The notes under the pieces were generated by a model. The model worked only from the letters and a program-made list of their open reading frames with translations, was not told where the DNA came from and did no database searches. A program made the translations under genes and the position numbers. DNA of 64,000 nucleotides from Isoetes taiwanensis (taxonomy: Eukaryota; Streptophyta; Lycopodiopsida; Isoetales; Isoetaceae). The stretch is from assembly GCA_021234155.1 (NCBI GenBank), contig JAJEKV010000138.1:124001-188000 (forward strand), read 5' to 3'. Of this stretch, positions 33,721 through 45,894 are shown piece by piece; within the stretch, counting starts at the first letter, position 1, and each line of letters begins with the position of its first letter.

Positions 33721-34448
33721 TCCCCCTTTGATGAGGCAAGAAACCTGTCTTCTGCAACAGTATATGGTATGGAACTATGGACTTTACCCCTAGGGCCCGT
33801 GCTGAGAAAGCTCACCTGCTCCAGGTCATTCTAAGTGGAGAGGGAAATTACCGGGCCCCAGATCTCAACCCCATACAAAAGCACATGTTCCACTAGTACC
33901 TTGAATAGGTGCGACTGATGGGCCCAATCATACAGCTCTGCCTTGTGGCCATTGTTCTGCATTGCATGGAGTGCCTTCCAACTTGCTGTAGCGCGCAATT
34001 GGATGAAATTGTCCCACTTCATGGCAGATGGGAACTCCACCCCCAAATATTTGTAAGTGGGGACCACTTCAACATTTTGGCCACGATAAATGAGGATTGG
34101 GGCCCTTGCTTGATGTGCGGACGATATGAGGACCACCTTAATCTTGGCCAAGTTGACGCGCATGTCAGTCGTCTGGCAAAATATGTCCAGGGCATCGAGA
34201 TAGCATTGCATGTCTGCTTGAGTGTGAGCCAAGAGGTCCACAGCATAGATCAATTGCGGTTTGGTGGAGAAGTTGAGCCCCATTGCCTCCATTGTCAGCA
34301 AGCCCTCTCTCCAACCGATCAATGTACATGTCAAATAGTATGGGAGAAAGAGGGCATCCTTGGCGGACCCCAATACTGCTCTCGAATAATTGGCCCGCTG
34401 GTTGCATCCGGCCTAAGCATATCTCATATAATCTGTATACCGTGTTCC

Positions 34449-35128
34449 AGGGATAGGTTCAATAGGTATTGCAATCGCACGTTTTATACCTGAATGGCCG
34501 ATGAATTGTATGATCTGACACAAATTTTGTCAGTATAAAACATAAAAATACGGCAAAAAACAATTGTCCCACTTCATAAGATTTTCTCCGTCGCGAAAAC
34601 AACTATATCGGGGGACGCTTCAAAATTTTCGCGTCAGCGAAAACCTTCGAGGAATCGCTGCAGATTGAAACCAAAATTTTTTGATGACGTAAAACAACGC
34701 TACAACAGACGCTGACTTTTTCGCCAAGTTGACGCCGCGATTTAGTTGTTTTTACAGACGCAAAAAATCTTCCGTCCGGAATTGTTTTTGCCGTATTTTT
34801 TGCCGATTTTTTTTTTTGAACACCGCTTTTACAGACGCTGAAATGAAGCGGATAAGCGTCGTGAAAAATTTTCACCAGACGCTTATCACGAACCTTTCAA
34901 GGTTACCCGAATGTCGGGCCCGTCCTTTGTAGGCGATTCTTTCTATTCCAGCGTCTGACGAAAAAAATTCGCGTCAGACGCTTTCCGCGAAGGTTTAAGC
35001 GTCGACGCGAAGATTTTTTTCCGCCGGCGAGGTATTTATCACGTTAACACATTATTTTATTAAAAAATACGTATTTTTTAACTTTATACGTCAGAAATTT
35101 TAATTTTGTACGTATAGAACCTATCCCT
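34449..35128. mobile_element. Mutator-like non-autonomous element inside the LINE
   Basis: It starts AGGGATAGGTTC and ends GAACCTATCCCT. It is flanked by CCGTGTTC on both sides, within a 9-10 bp duplication that has end mismatches (34439-34448 and 35129-35138). A 9-10 bp duplication fits Mutator-like elements. It splits the LINE RT exactly. The interior has many GACGCT/AGCGTC and GCGTCAG motifs but no gene. Confidence 0.75.
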
Positions 35129-35645
35129 GCCGTGTTCTACAGTTCCACGGGGACGTCTAGCTATTGCAATCTTGTCCACACCAGAGGCACAACGTCAAAA
35201 GCCTTGGCGAAGTCTACAAAGCAGTAATACAGATCTTGTCGACGGTTCCTGTTGTCCTCAACCAGAGTTTGCAGCATGAAGATATGATCAATGGTTGAGT
35301 GCCTCGGCCTGAATCTGGCCTGTGTGAGTACCCGCACTTCTGCTGCCTCTGCCCGTCTTGTCAATTCCTGCTCGAGGATCTCGACGAGGAGATTTGCAAA
35401 TACTGCGCTAATCATGATCGTCCAGTAATTAGCCGGGCAGTGCGGGTCTCCTGCCTTGTAGATTGGGACAATCCTACTAGTGATCCACTGCAGGGGGAAA
35501 CCTTCCCTCAATGCCTTCTTGAACATGGCAGTTAGTACCGGTGCCATGGATGGTCCTGCCCACTTGAGCAAATCTGCCTGCATGCCATCGAGGTCTGTCG
35601 CTTTTAATCCATTGGCTAGATGTTACAGCCACTGCTATACCTCCG

Positions 35646-36959
35646 AGGCACTGAAACAATATCAGAGATCGTATTTTTGTGGGGAAAACATTGCAATCTC
35701 TAAGGAATGATGCTTGCGATTCTGCAATACATTGTTTCTAAGTGGGTTGAATCGAAACAGAGTGTCCATGAAATACATGCGATTTTAGACCAATACAAAT
35801 GTAGCACAAATAAGGTGTAAAAGATGTGGAATGGTATTGTATAACCTAGGATTGTGGAAGCTTTAGGAAGTATTCATGGTGTACAAAAGGGGCTTATCAC
35901 ATGTTGGACCTAATGGTTGCAATGATCTTTTTCTTTCTCCTTTTAATGTAGCTGAATTTGAGTGTCACTTTTCGTGCAAGGTAATAATTACAAGAAATTT
36001 ATCGCGGCGGCCTTACGGTCGCCGCGAACATTTCTCTCCTCCAACCTGCTGCAAAAAGAAGTTTTGTGATAAGTCGAATAGTTCTCAATTCTGGACATCC
36101 TCGGGATGCGAAAGGACATGCAGAAGTCGAACCTGCACAATTGCCATCTGTTTTGCGCTCATATGATAGATAGGTGCTATAATCGACTACCATGGATTAA
36201 CATACTACGAAATATAATAATAGGATTAACATACAGATTATTATAAGAACGCGAAAATTTATTTGATTCAAAACTTGTGCAGTTTTCACCTTTATTTAGA
36301 AATTACGCAGTACAATATTTATTTAGTTTAGTCTTTTAAAAAAATGATCATTACTTTTTGTTATTGAAGGCTCACGTGTTCACAGTACATTATTAAACAT
36401 CACATTTAACATCATCTATAACTGAAGATGCTTCATCATCGCTAGGATGATATTTTTGTGAATAATATAAATTATGAAATAAATCCAAAAGGACCTCCAA
36501 TATAGCATTTCTCGACACAAAGGTTAGTGAGTTACCAAAGGTGCTCATCCACCATCCATAAAAGTCACCTAGATTTAGTTCAATGATGTAGTCTTCTTTC
36601 ATCTGTGCCATCTCTGCACACGTCAAAAGATAATTGCAAATCAAATCAAATGCTAGCTATAATATCACACAACGATAGAATCCACAGAAGCTTTAAACTT
36701 ATGGTTATGGCTTTGTTGTTCATGGACCGAAACTTAAATATAAGAAAATGTTGGTCATATCATCTCTTCAAAGTTGTTTCAATGTTCGTATCTGGAGTAA
36801 TAAATGTTACAGTGAACCGAAGCTAAAATGAGCTGGCATAAGGAAGTTGAGTAAGAGTTATATATATAATAGTTGAAAGGGCACTGGTTAATCTATATAT
36901 TGTTCTTATTCTGCAGAAATATTGGTGTAATTTCAAGATTAAACAATGTTTTTGTGCAG
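35646..36959. other. Spacer with a GC-rich short inverted repeat
   Basis: No gene is supported. CGCGGCGGCC (36003-36012) and GGTCGCCGCG (36017-36026) form a hairpin with one mismatch. Otherwise the region is AT-rich. Confidence 0.5.
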
Positions 36960-37060
36960 GTTAACAGCAGTGCTTGGAAGTCTATGAGCCATAATTGGGG
37001 GGCAAGCTGGGATTTTGATGGACCTATTATCGCTCCAGTGTCCTTGTGCCACCCCAAATG
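36960..37060 (+). pseudogene. Expansin-like exon fragment
   Basis: After TTTTTGTGCAG a frame reads VNSSAWKSMSHNWGASWDFD. This resembles the W-x-x-M-x-R-NWGA-x-W block near the start of the last expansin domain (cell-wall loosening proteins of plants). The downstream sequence (GPIIAPVSL then CHPKCC) departs from the family, and no other expansin exon is found nearby. It is likely a captured or decayed exon. Confidence 0.45.
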
Positions 37061-38101
37061 CTGTCGAACATATGATACTGGCGTACATGATATGCCCAAC
37101 ACTATAAAGGAATGGTGTTAGAGCACATCAATATAATTGAATTGGTCTGTCAAAGATCAACAAATCTCCAGACCAGTCAAGATCTTTTCCATAAATTCTA
37201 CTGCAAAAAATACGCAACTAGCTACTACCCTCTGAAACATTCAAGAGGTAAACATTTACATCAGCTTAAACATTTGATTCGAGGATGCCCAACCTACCTT
37301 TGAATGAATAAGCAATTGCTAATCTGTTATCATAGCATATCAGAGAATCTTTTCGAGCAACAAATTAATCAGAAATAACTTAAAGTCCAGTCAATTTTAA
37401 ACAGTAAGTCCAATTACACAGAATCAAAGAAAAGCAAGGGAATTTATAGGCGACATACCTTATATGAACCAGCGCCGTGTATGAAGCATCTCACGGTGAA
37501 TGAACTGAAAACGTTTGGGCAATCTAAGCCTATTTATACCTACAGAAAACTACAAAACAATTTACCGTGATTGACATAAATCTCTTCTTATACCTCTGTC
37601 CAACTGCAATTCATCTGCAGACTGTGGCAGCAAAAGTTCTGCCATGCTATAATCTTCAGAGACTGCCCCAATCTGCAGCAGAGAATCTGTCTGATGTTGG
37701 TTAATCTTAAATGCCATTCTTATCGTATATTACAACTGTCGATAAACAGAAATGAGCTAGAACAACCTACATGAGGTTAGAATCTTCAGCAAGGCATAGC
37801 TATGGCAGACGACCATCGGATTCTGTCTGCCGCAGACCCACCTGCCCACTGGATAAGCCTGGCGCAGAACAGGGCCGCCTCTTTTTCATTTTTCTTCTTT
37901 TTTTTTAAAAGCCACTATTTTTTCCCCTCAGAAATACGTGGCAAATTTAGGAGCAAGCATCAACTCCGAATATGCCTAAAGCATCTTGCCCTTGAGATTT
38001 ATATATGTTAAGATTATGTGGTTAAATGAGTGGTTGATATTTCTTGCATTTGATTATTGATTTCGCATATCCTTTAAAGCGAGTCATGCATTTATATTGC
38101 T
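37061..38101. other. Spacer without recognised gene
   Basis: AT-rich sequence. Short ORFs at 37112-37303 and 37802-38011 have no recognisable features. A pyrimidine run lies near 37881-37907. Confidence 0.5.
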
Positions 38102-38132
38102 ATGGTTCTCTTCTTATATAGAAGAGAACCAT
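38102..38132. repeat. Perfect 13 bp-arm palindrome
   Basis: ATGGTTCTCTTCT and AGAAGAGAACCAT are separated by TATAT. No gene surrounds it. Confidence 0.85.
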
Positions 38133-38439
38133 CATTCTAGGGATAGGGACGCCAGTTTTAGCGCTAGCTTTCTTTTTAGACCCAAGCTTTCTTTGGCACA
38201 AGCCTGCTATAGAGCAAGCTTTCTTTGGCTCTTTCTCCCATAAAAGCCTTGTGTCTTCCTGTATTCCTCATCGGCGTTTCCTCTGAGCTGAATCTTGTTG
38301 TTATAAAGAGTCCCCCCCCTCCCACCTCTTACTCTGGTATATGGGTTTTACTTTTCGTTCAATATTGGCCGATGGGCTTCTGCATTTTTCCCAGCGTAGC
38401 ATGTGGTGCTTCTGGAGGGCACCAAGGGGAAGCCCCCCT

Positions 38440-38862
38440 GGGTCGAGCCTATATTTTCTTATCTCGGCGTAGCCCTGTGGCTTCCGAGGATCCTCATGGA
38501 TCATCTCTTTAATTTTCAATATTGTGCTCTTATATTTCTAGTCCAACTTTATAGCTTGCTGACTTTTGGCTCGTGGATGGCTTCTAACACAGTTGACAGT
38601 CACATATGATTAGGTCTTGCAGTTTGGAGCTCATTGATGTGCATGGTGCTGATTTTTATGCACCTCTGTGTCGAGCCTATATTTTCCTATCTCGGCATAG
38701 CCCTATGGTTTTCGAGGATCCTCAGGGATTGTCTTTTCCATTTTGATATTGTGCTCTTGTATTTCTAGTCCAACTTTGTAGCTTGCTGTCTCTTGCCCGT
38801 AGATGGATCCTAACACAGTTGACACAATCACATATTGTTTGCTCTTGCAGTTTGGAGCTCTC
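38440..38862. repeat. Two-copy tandem duplication, about 230 bp
   Basis: GAGCCTATATTTTC(T/C)TATCTCGGC through CTTGCAGTTTGGAGCTC occurs at about 38443-38630 and again at 38673-38860 with scattered differences. Each copy ends in a polypyrimidine-like CTTGCAG. Confidence 0.88.
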
Positions 38863-39053
38863 TGAAATTCATAAGGTTGCTTTTTATACGAGCGGCCAAG
38901 AGGGACACATGGAGCAGTATCTTAGCGGGACGGATTTGAGTCACTACTTGGATGGGTGGCGCGACCTGACTATTGAAGTTGTTGCAGTTCGGGAACATTA
39001 TAATGTAGCGGCCTGGATTCATTGTACACGATTATCTTATGTATCGGGTGGTC
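38853..39053 (+). CDS. Unrecognised putative exon
   Basis: After GCTCTTGCAG at 38852 there is a frame with good composition (SGQEGHMEQYLSGTDLSHYL, DGWRDLTIEVVAVREHYNVA) before the sequence becomes hydrophobic and simple. It may be one exon of an unknown gene. No partner exon is identified. Confidence 0.25.
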
Positions 39054-39489
39054 TAACCCAGGGTTGTATTTGTTGTTTTACTCATTTGGGGTTTATTATT
39101 TTGTTCCCCTCTTCACTCATTTTGGGGTTCATCAGTTTGTTCCCCTATGGGTCATTGTACTCATTTTTTCATTCAGCTCAATGGAACACCACTTCACTTC
39201 GGATGATGTTATTTGTGCATAAGGACCTTTCCCTAGAATGTAATCTAATATGAAGTGAGCATCCTACAATTTGAGCACAATGGTAATTGCATGTGCACTT
39301 TTTCAATGTTGTAGCTGAACTTGGGTAGTAAATTGCACTACATGTAGCAACTAGGTTGTAATTTTTTGTCTGAATTGTGCTGGCTTTTTTATTTCACATT
39401 CAAATGGGCAACAACTTTGCACTAAGCGATCGAGACATTGCGGGAACTATATGGTATTTGTGGTGATGCTTCTCAACAATTTCGTGAAT

Positions 39490-39620
39490 ATGTAGCATAA
39501 TAACGGGGGGTTTTCTTTGTGTTTTTGTACGTTTTTCACTAAGGTTTTCCTATGATTTCGTGATGTATTCAAATGGATGTACTAATGCGTACATCTAGAG
39601 TGCACCATTTATGAGCCATT
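39490..39620. repeat. Dispersed repeat, copy 1 (partner near 53.3-53.4 kb)
   Basis: TAGCATAATAACGGGGGGTT, TATGATTTCGT and TCTAGAGTGCACC recur in the same order and orientation at about 53305-53440. Confidence 0.75.
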
Positions 39621-39639
39621 GATTTTAGCTTTTTTTTTT

Positions 39640-39755
39640 CCAATGGTCAACAACCAATGGCTCACAACAAAAGCCCTTTTTTTGTGCATGTAGTGCATAA
39701 TGGTCAACAACCAATGGCTCACAACAAAAGCCCTCTTTTTGTGTGTGTGGTGCAT
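39640..39755. repeat. Two-copy tandem duplication, about 62 bp
   Basis: AATGGTCAACAACCAATGGC, followed by TCACAACAAAAGCCCT and TTTTTGTG, appears twice. Confidence 0.88.
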
Positions 39756-40390
39756 AATGGGCACATGAAGGGCTTGAAGGGCGCATGTAGTGCAGTTTCC
39801 CCGCCGGCAACACATTTCTTATCATAACTTTTGATCCAGAGCTCTGTTTGAGATGATTTTTATTGCGTTGGAAAGTTCTCTCCGAGATCTTTTTGATATT
39901 GTATGATATGGATATGTTTGATTAAGTTATCTATGCTAAAACAGCAATTTTTCGGCCGGGTTTGGTAGGCTTTCACATCCTACCAACTGATTAATACAAG
40001 ATTGCGCTATTGGATATTGTTTTATGGCTCATTCCGAATGAAGCTTGCAAAAAATTACCATGCATTTTTAGATTTTGAGGCAGTTATTAAGCAAATTCTA
40101 AGGCTTCTAGATCCTTGTGCTAACAAGCAAAAAAGTTTCCCACTTTGGTTTCTCACCACAAGAATCCATGGAGGCCAAAGGCTGCTGTTAAATTCCAGTT
40201 GAAAAATGAATTTGTGTATGGGTGTTGCAAACTTTATGACTTTCAGAATAATGGGATCAATCTGCTCTATCTTTATGGTAACTTTTACTTATGTTCTATT
40301 TGTTTTGTTGTGATGAAATTCAAAAGCTACAGGTGATGAAAGCTTCAAATGAATTCTAGTTTTTTTCTGGTTTGAATTCTAAAATTTTTG

Positions 40391-40840
40391 TCACACCCGG
40401 GGGGGGGGGGGCGTCCCTAAGGCCCCGAAGGGGCCAAAAATTTTTTTTGCAACCCAAACCATTAACATCCAACATATAAAAATTAAATCCCCCAACACAT
40501 AACAACCATTGACATTAACAACCAACACATAACTACCATTGATATTAATTAACACAACCATTGGGTTCAACACATTTAAATTAAAATCCCCCTTAAACCC
40601 CCCTCATAATTGTATTTTGCACGTATAAAATCAACACCATATAGTATTCCGCTTGAAATCTTATAGTATTTTGCGAATCTTGTTATACAGTATAGCAAAT
40701 TTTGTACTTGCATACCCCACAAACGAGGAACTTTACGTACGGTGTAGATTAAGGAATAAGGGGTGAATATGCCTATCCAACAGCTCTCGTTGCCCGGGGT
40801 CACCCCCCGTGTGAATATGCACCCAAACCAAAATCCTCAG
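40391..40840. mobile_element. Diverged MITE, relative of 54651-55060
   Basis: AAGGCCCCGAAGGGGCCAAA, the AACACAACCATT segment, and the inverted form of the CCGGGCAACGAGAGCTGTTG region and its CGTTTGTGGGGTATG neighbour are all shared with the 54.6 kb element. A 13-base or longer G run starts at about 40399. Confidence 0.6.
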
Positions 40841-41980
40841 GAGACTATTAATGAGGCTAGGGTCATCAATACAACCTTTGATCGGAGGAAGCGAGAGCGG
40901 GAGGCCACTATTATTGCACATCGATCACCCTTTCCTTCTCTATCTACCTCTACACCAGCACTTTCATCTACATTTACACCTACACCCATACTACCTACAC
41001 TGACACCCGCGGCTCTAGCTCCACGTGAGTCAGTTATAGATAAATATTTCAACTTTGTTTCTTTTAGGAATATGCTATATATCTGTTATATATATACAAT
41101 TACTTAAGCACCCCCCTTGTTATATAGAGATTGATCACAACCGTTGATTATGAAATCGATGGTTCTAATGCAGCCACCTCGTTCTGACCTTGTTATGTAG
41201 AGATTGATCTCGGTCGTCGAACGTGCAAGATCGACGGCCCAGATAAAAGCCCCCTTATTTGGGGCTTTTGATTTGGGCCGTCAAATTTCAGGATTTGATC
41301 TCGACCGTCGATAAAAAGTCAAATTAAATGCCACCTTATATGTCTATATTGATTGCATTTAATGCATTTTAATGTACGTGATAAGGTGACATTGCGTGCA
41401 ATAAATACCTTTTGATGAGGCGGCAGAAAAAGATAATGCCACGTTATCATATTGGGAAAAACTACAAAATGCCATTATGTTTTGACGAATTTCACCAAAT
41501 GCCCTTAACTTTTCATAATTTCACCAAATGCCCCTGGTCAATGTACAATGTATCTTGTATATATATATACATACACGTAAGATAGGGGTATCATCTATAG
41601 ACGTTGGAGAAGTGCAGGTAAATATTTTCCACACTTTCATAATAAATTAAAATAATAAACTAATATGTTTGACTTGTAAGTTGGGGTATTTAAGTATCCT
41701 GCAGGCTCTAGGATATTAGAGAGCTCACTAGATGTATCTGTACGGGCAAGCTAAAGTTTGGCGCAGGAGATAGAGCCTTACACTGGACTATAAAAAATAC
41801 AATGCACGGACATTTTTATTGGAAAGCAGCCCACAAGAAAATGAAAGAGCAGGATCTTGAGCACATTGAGCTGATGAAATGCTTTATTCATCATTTCTTA
41901 CGTCAATCGCTCTCTTGGTACTTAGTTAAAAGTGTTTATATCTCATACTTAAATGCAGGTGATACGCAAGGTTAGGAAAA
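40841..41980. other. Spacer without recognised gene
   Basis: AT-rich sequence with a TA microsatellite near 41565. The phrases TCACCAAATGCCC and GATTGATC-CG-CCGT occur in duplicate. An ORF at 40763-41107 is Thr/Pro-rich without family features. Confidence 0.5.
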
Positions 41981-42029
41981 TACATGGGGATGGTATCTTG
42001 GATTCCTTTATATGACACAGGTTATTTGA

Positions 42030-42895
42030 GGTCCAATGGTGTATGGTACCTGCATGCTTGGCTTTGTTTCTGTGCTCAAATTGGCACTTTTCCGGGCTGT
42101 GTGCTAGGGTTTCTGTGGCAACCGGTAGACACTTCCACGGACTGTATCTCTCACATCCGGTGTCAGATTTTCATGTGCTTGGGCTTGTTGGAAAGCTGGT
42201 TCAGAGAGCTTTCCAACGATGTATGATACCTGCATGCTTGTCTTTGTTTCGGTGCTCAAATCTGCACTTTTCCGGGCTGTGTGCTAGGGTTTTTGTGGCA
42301 GCCCTTCTTCTTCCTTCTTTGAGAAGTATAGCCCTCGCCTGATGCCGTTGTTGGCCTTGGCCACGCGGTGTTGAAAGGTGTGCGTTGTACTCTTATTGAA
42401 GGTTACAAGAATGTTTTACTAATTCATACCCTAATTCCTGATGGTGTTGTTGATGAAAGTCCGACACCAATATAGGGATTGGCGTATGTTTTAGTAAGTA
42501 TTCGATTGGTCTCGTCTTGCGACAGAATTTTGATCGGTCATATCTCTCACATCCGGTGTCATATTTTCATGTGCTTGGGCTTGTTGGAAAGCTGGTTCAG
42601 AGATCTTTCCAAGGTGTATGGTACCTGCATGCTTGGCTTTGATTCTGTGCTAAAATTGGCACTTTTCCCCGGCGTGTGCTAGGGTTTACGTGGCAACCCA
42701 GAGACACTTTGCCGGGATCAGTATCTCTCACATCCAAAGGTCGATTTTCATCTGCTTGGGCTTGTTGGAAAGCTGGTTCAGAGAGCTTTCCAACGGTGTA
42801 TGATACCTGCATGCTTGTCTTTGTTTCTGTGCTCAAATCTGCACTTTTTCGGGCTGTGTGCTAGGGTTTTTGTGGCAGCCGGTACACACCAGATA
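42030..42895. repeat. Local repeat array, four units of roughly 180-200 bp
   Basis: GTACCTGCATGCTTG(G/T)CTTTG to GGGCTGTGTGCTAGGGTTT occurs near 42046, 42228, 42617 and 42803. The alternating block CATGTGCTTGGGCTTGTTGG, with AAAGCTGGTTCAGAG, lies near 42172, 42570 and 42750. ORFs here are repeat translations. Confidence 0.85.
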
Positions 42896-43479
42896 TCCAG
42901 GAGTCTATTAGCCACTTTTCTTTTTTTGCCCCCTTTCAGCCCCTTTGCTCCCAACCCTAATTTGGGCAGTCAGAGCATACAAATTAATGTTGAGCTAGGC
43001 TCCAACATCTACCTGACATTGCCATAGCCCAACCAACTGCCTCTTGGCCTTGCCTAGCAGGCCACAAATGCCAGCCCGGCGACACCTAGCCCCCGCTGGA
43101 CCTGATAAGCCCCTGCCATAGCCTACCTAGAACCCTGTTTGACCTGTCGTGGCCCAAGTCATACCCCAAGTTATGGCCACGGAACACGATCCGTGTGTGG
43201 ACCCACACTTGGTTGGTGAGCTACCTCGGACCACACCAACCCATCCTCGGGAAGGCCCAAACACACCAACCACCGGTTGACCCCACGCAGCAGAGCCCTC
43301 AGGGGAAGACCATGAAGCGGGGCCACCAAGGAAGAGGCCCTGGGCAGAGGGGAGAGCGTCTTCCATGAAGAGGGAGGCCGAGCCAAGGCCCGATCGACCC
43401 GGCAGGCGAGGGGCCACACAAGCAATCCGCCCGATCCGAACCTTGGAGCCGTGATCCACGCGAGGGTTGAGGCCAGCGA

Positions 43480-44740
43480 TTGCACGCCTTTGCGGGCCTC
43501 CGGCGAGAGGTGGAGAACATAACATCGGATGTTGCGCGCAGCAGTTGGTGCGTAAAAAATGACGAATCCGTAATTGGAGGATCGCGTCACGACAAGGCGA
43601 TGATAGCATCCACTTGCTACAATTTGACAGACAACAATACCAGCAGGAGCTTGCAGATATGGGGGCGTGTAGACACCGTGTTGGCGCTATATGGAAGCTG
43701 GACTTGGGGGCAGGAACCGGGTAGAGCAGGAGTCACTGTAACCCTGTCCGGATCCGGGCGAGGTTGAGGAGGCTAAGGCCACGGCGACGAGGAGCACAGC
43801 CGCCCTCACATCCAAGGTTCGCGGAGGCCGCCACCGTGAGACAAGGAGTCCAGCCGCTTTGGAAGCTAGCCAGCGTAACCGGCGCGCCGGAGTAAGGATT
43901 TCTTAGCACTCCAGACGGGAGCTACCGGGAGCTTTGGGCTGCCGTTGCCCAGCAAGGCAAGGGGCCTGCTGTGCCGAGGCACATGAGCAACTCTGCCATT
44001 GCACGCTGGAGATGGCAAGACATGACAACGCCTGCAAGAGCCGAGCTCCGCATCCGGAGAACGAGAAACCACAAAGAAAGAACACACCAACCCAGCGAAC
44101 CCACCAACCTATTGTGGCGTCAACCCGCACACTTTCTTTGCGGACACATTAGATCATGCCGGGCCGCCACCACCCGGGCACCGGCCACGACTATGCCTCA
44201 CCCACCTCAACCAACACACAGTGCGGCCCCGGGAACTCGAGAACGCAGACGCCAGAGCCGCGAATGTGGTAGTCGAGGCGACGGAGGAGTCGGGGAGAAC
44301 ATCTCACTTCGGAGCTCCGCATACAAGATCTTGGACGGATGATGTTCCCGGCACTGTGACCATTGGAAAGGCGAGTCGTCATGGAATTGGCGACGATCGC
44401 CCGGATGGTCATCTTCACAGTTGAGAGCGTGCAGGCGGGTGGCCATCCCGTCGAGGGCGGAAGTTGAAGGGCGCGGCTCAGACGTTGAGGGACTTGACCC
44501 CGGCCGCGGTAAAGAGACCCGGCGTGAGTGGCCAAAGTCGGGGGACCGCCGCAGACATGGAGGGGCGGGGCTGGTCGAGGAAGGATGCGGGGGTGAGCAG
44601 CCAAAGCGGGGGATGCGAGCACTCGCCCCCTCGAGTCCCCTCTCGAGCCCCCCCAGCCACGAGGCATCCACATCCGCCGCTCCCCCTGGGACCACCACTA
44701 CCACCGGACCTGAAGTGGCGATGCATGTCACTAAATAGGG
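43480..44740 (+). other. GC-rich 5' region of the LINE, ORF1 not identifiable
   Basis: Very GC-rich with overlapping open frames on both strands, a composition effect. No CCHC knuckle or ORF1 motif is readable. If ORF1 exists here it is scrambled. Confidence 0.4.
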
Positions 44741-44789
44741 ATCGTGCCTCGGCATGGTATCCGGAATTGCCCCGGCTTTCCATGGCGAA

Positions 44790-45420
44790 GGGGGACGATC
44801 TCAATTCCGTCGCCATGGACATGGACCTTATCTTCCTCATGGAAACATGGGAACATCTTTGGTCACAAGGCTACGATTTGCCGGAGGATACGGCGCTACT
44901 CCGTCTTCAATGAGTGCAGGGAAAACGAGGACACCGGAGGAATTGCGTGTTACTACTGCAGCCTTGGCCCAATCGGTCTCCCTGGCAAGGCGTGACAGCA
45001 CAACAGAATGCGGGTACGAAAAGTGCGAAACGGCGATGGCAGCCCTCTCTTTGTGGCGGCTTGCTACTTCCCACATGCCGAGAGCAATTTTTACCACACG
45101 CGGACTTGGATGTGATTGTGCGGGAGCCCTATGTCGATCTATATGATGACATACGGAAGATCTGCATAATTGGGCAAGGTCATGTTGCTTGGAGATTTCA
45201 ACGCGCCGCGAGGTGGGAAAGAGATCCCAAAATTCGCACCTCTAGGCGAGGATGTGTTGCAAATGGACCCCGAGAGATGGTTTGGCCAAGGGCGTCGGAT
45301 GACGACCAGGTGACACGCGGTATGGCCGTATTCTTTGCTGCTAAGGCAATATCTTTGACCTGGTCATTTCTTTGGTCGGCACAAAGGGGGTGGCGCCCTC
45401 CACCGCTTCACTTGTAGGCG
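44790..45420 (+). CDS. LINE endonuclease (EEP) domain, frameshifted
   Basis: MDLIFLMETWEH (about 44820-44855) carries the catalytic Glu region of apurinic/apyrimidinic-type LINE endonucleases. ECRENEDTGGIACYYCS and QSVSLARRDST follow in shifted frames. Then comes PHAESNFYHTRTW, and VMLLGDFNAPRGGKE (about 45182-45225) is the conserved GDFNA block. The order fits a non-LTR element ORF2 N-terminus. Confidence 0.78.
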
Positions 45421-45894
45421 GGGAGAACTAGGGCGGCACCCGGTGTGGTGGATTACGTGCTAGCAGGCGAGCAATGCCTACACTTGATCACTCGCTTCAT
45501 GTGGCGCCGGGACAGGTGGCCGGACGAGGAAGTAGACTCCACCATCAACCCCTGTTTTGCGGATAGATTGGCAGGCCAACCGAAAGCACCCATTGCCCCA
45601 ACACCCCATGTACCACGGTTGCGGCTCGGACTATGATCATGCGGCGGTCTATGCGAGGATGCTTGAGCATGAGCTGCCGGGAGTGCTGCAGACTCCCCAC
45701 ACTTCAACAGCAGACGGCCCGGTGAACCCAGCTTCTTCTCGAGGGTAGGGGATGATGCTTTGGGAGAGGCCACTCTCGACGATCCACGTGGGCTGCAACC
45801 ACCTTCCGCAATCACCGGGTTCGATGACTAATGTTGGGAGTTGAAACGATGGCTCCCGCCAAGTCTTTGGACCCACCATTCGCCCGGAGGCCGT

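Larger units (their letters stand above)
33187..35645 (-). mobile_element. LINE, 5'-truncated, interrupted by a 680 bp insertion
   Basis: Minus-strand reading gives RT from 35583 (LKWAGPSMAPVLTAMFKKAL, RIVPIYKAGDPHCPANYW, RHSTIDHIFMLQTL, YYCFVDFAKAFD). After the inserted element it continues from 34407 (SSIGVRQGCPLSPILFDMYI, then YAVDLLAHTQADM in place of YADD, MRVNLAKIKVVL, YKYLGVEFPSAMKWD) and ends in the duplicated tail. It is clearly the same family as the plus-strand LINE at 43-48 kb. YAVD would be an inactivating change if real. Confidence 0.88.

Noticed and set aside
43127-44755. Long antisense ORFs in the GC-rich LINE 5' region
   Set aside because: High GC leaves few stops in all frames; no motif supports them.
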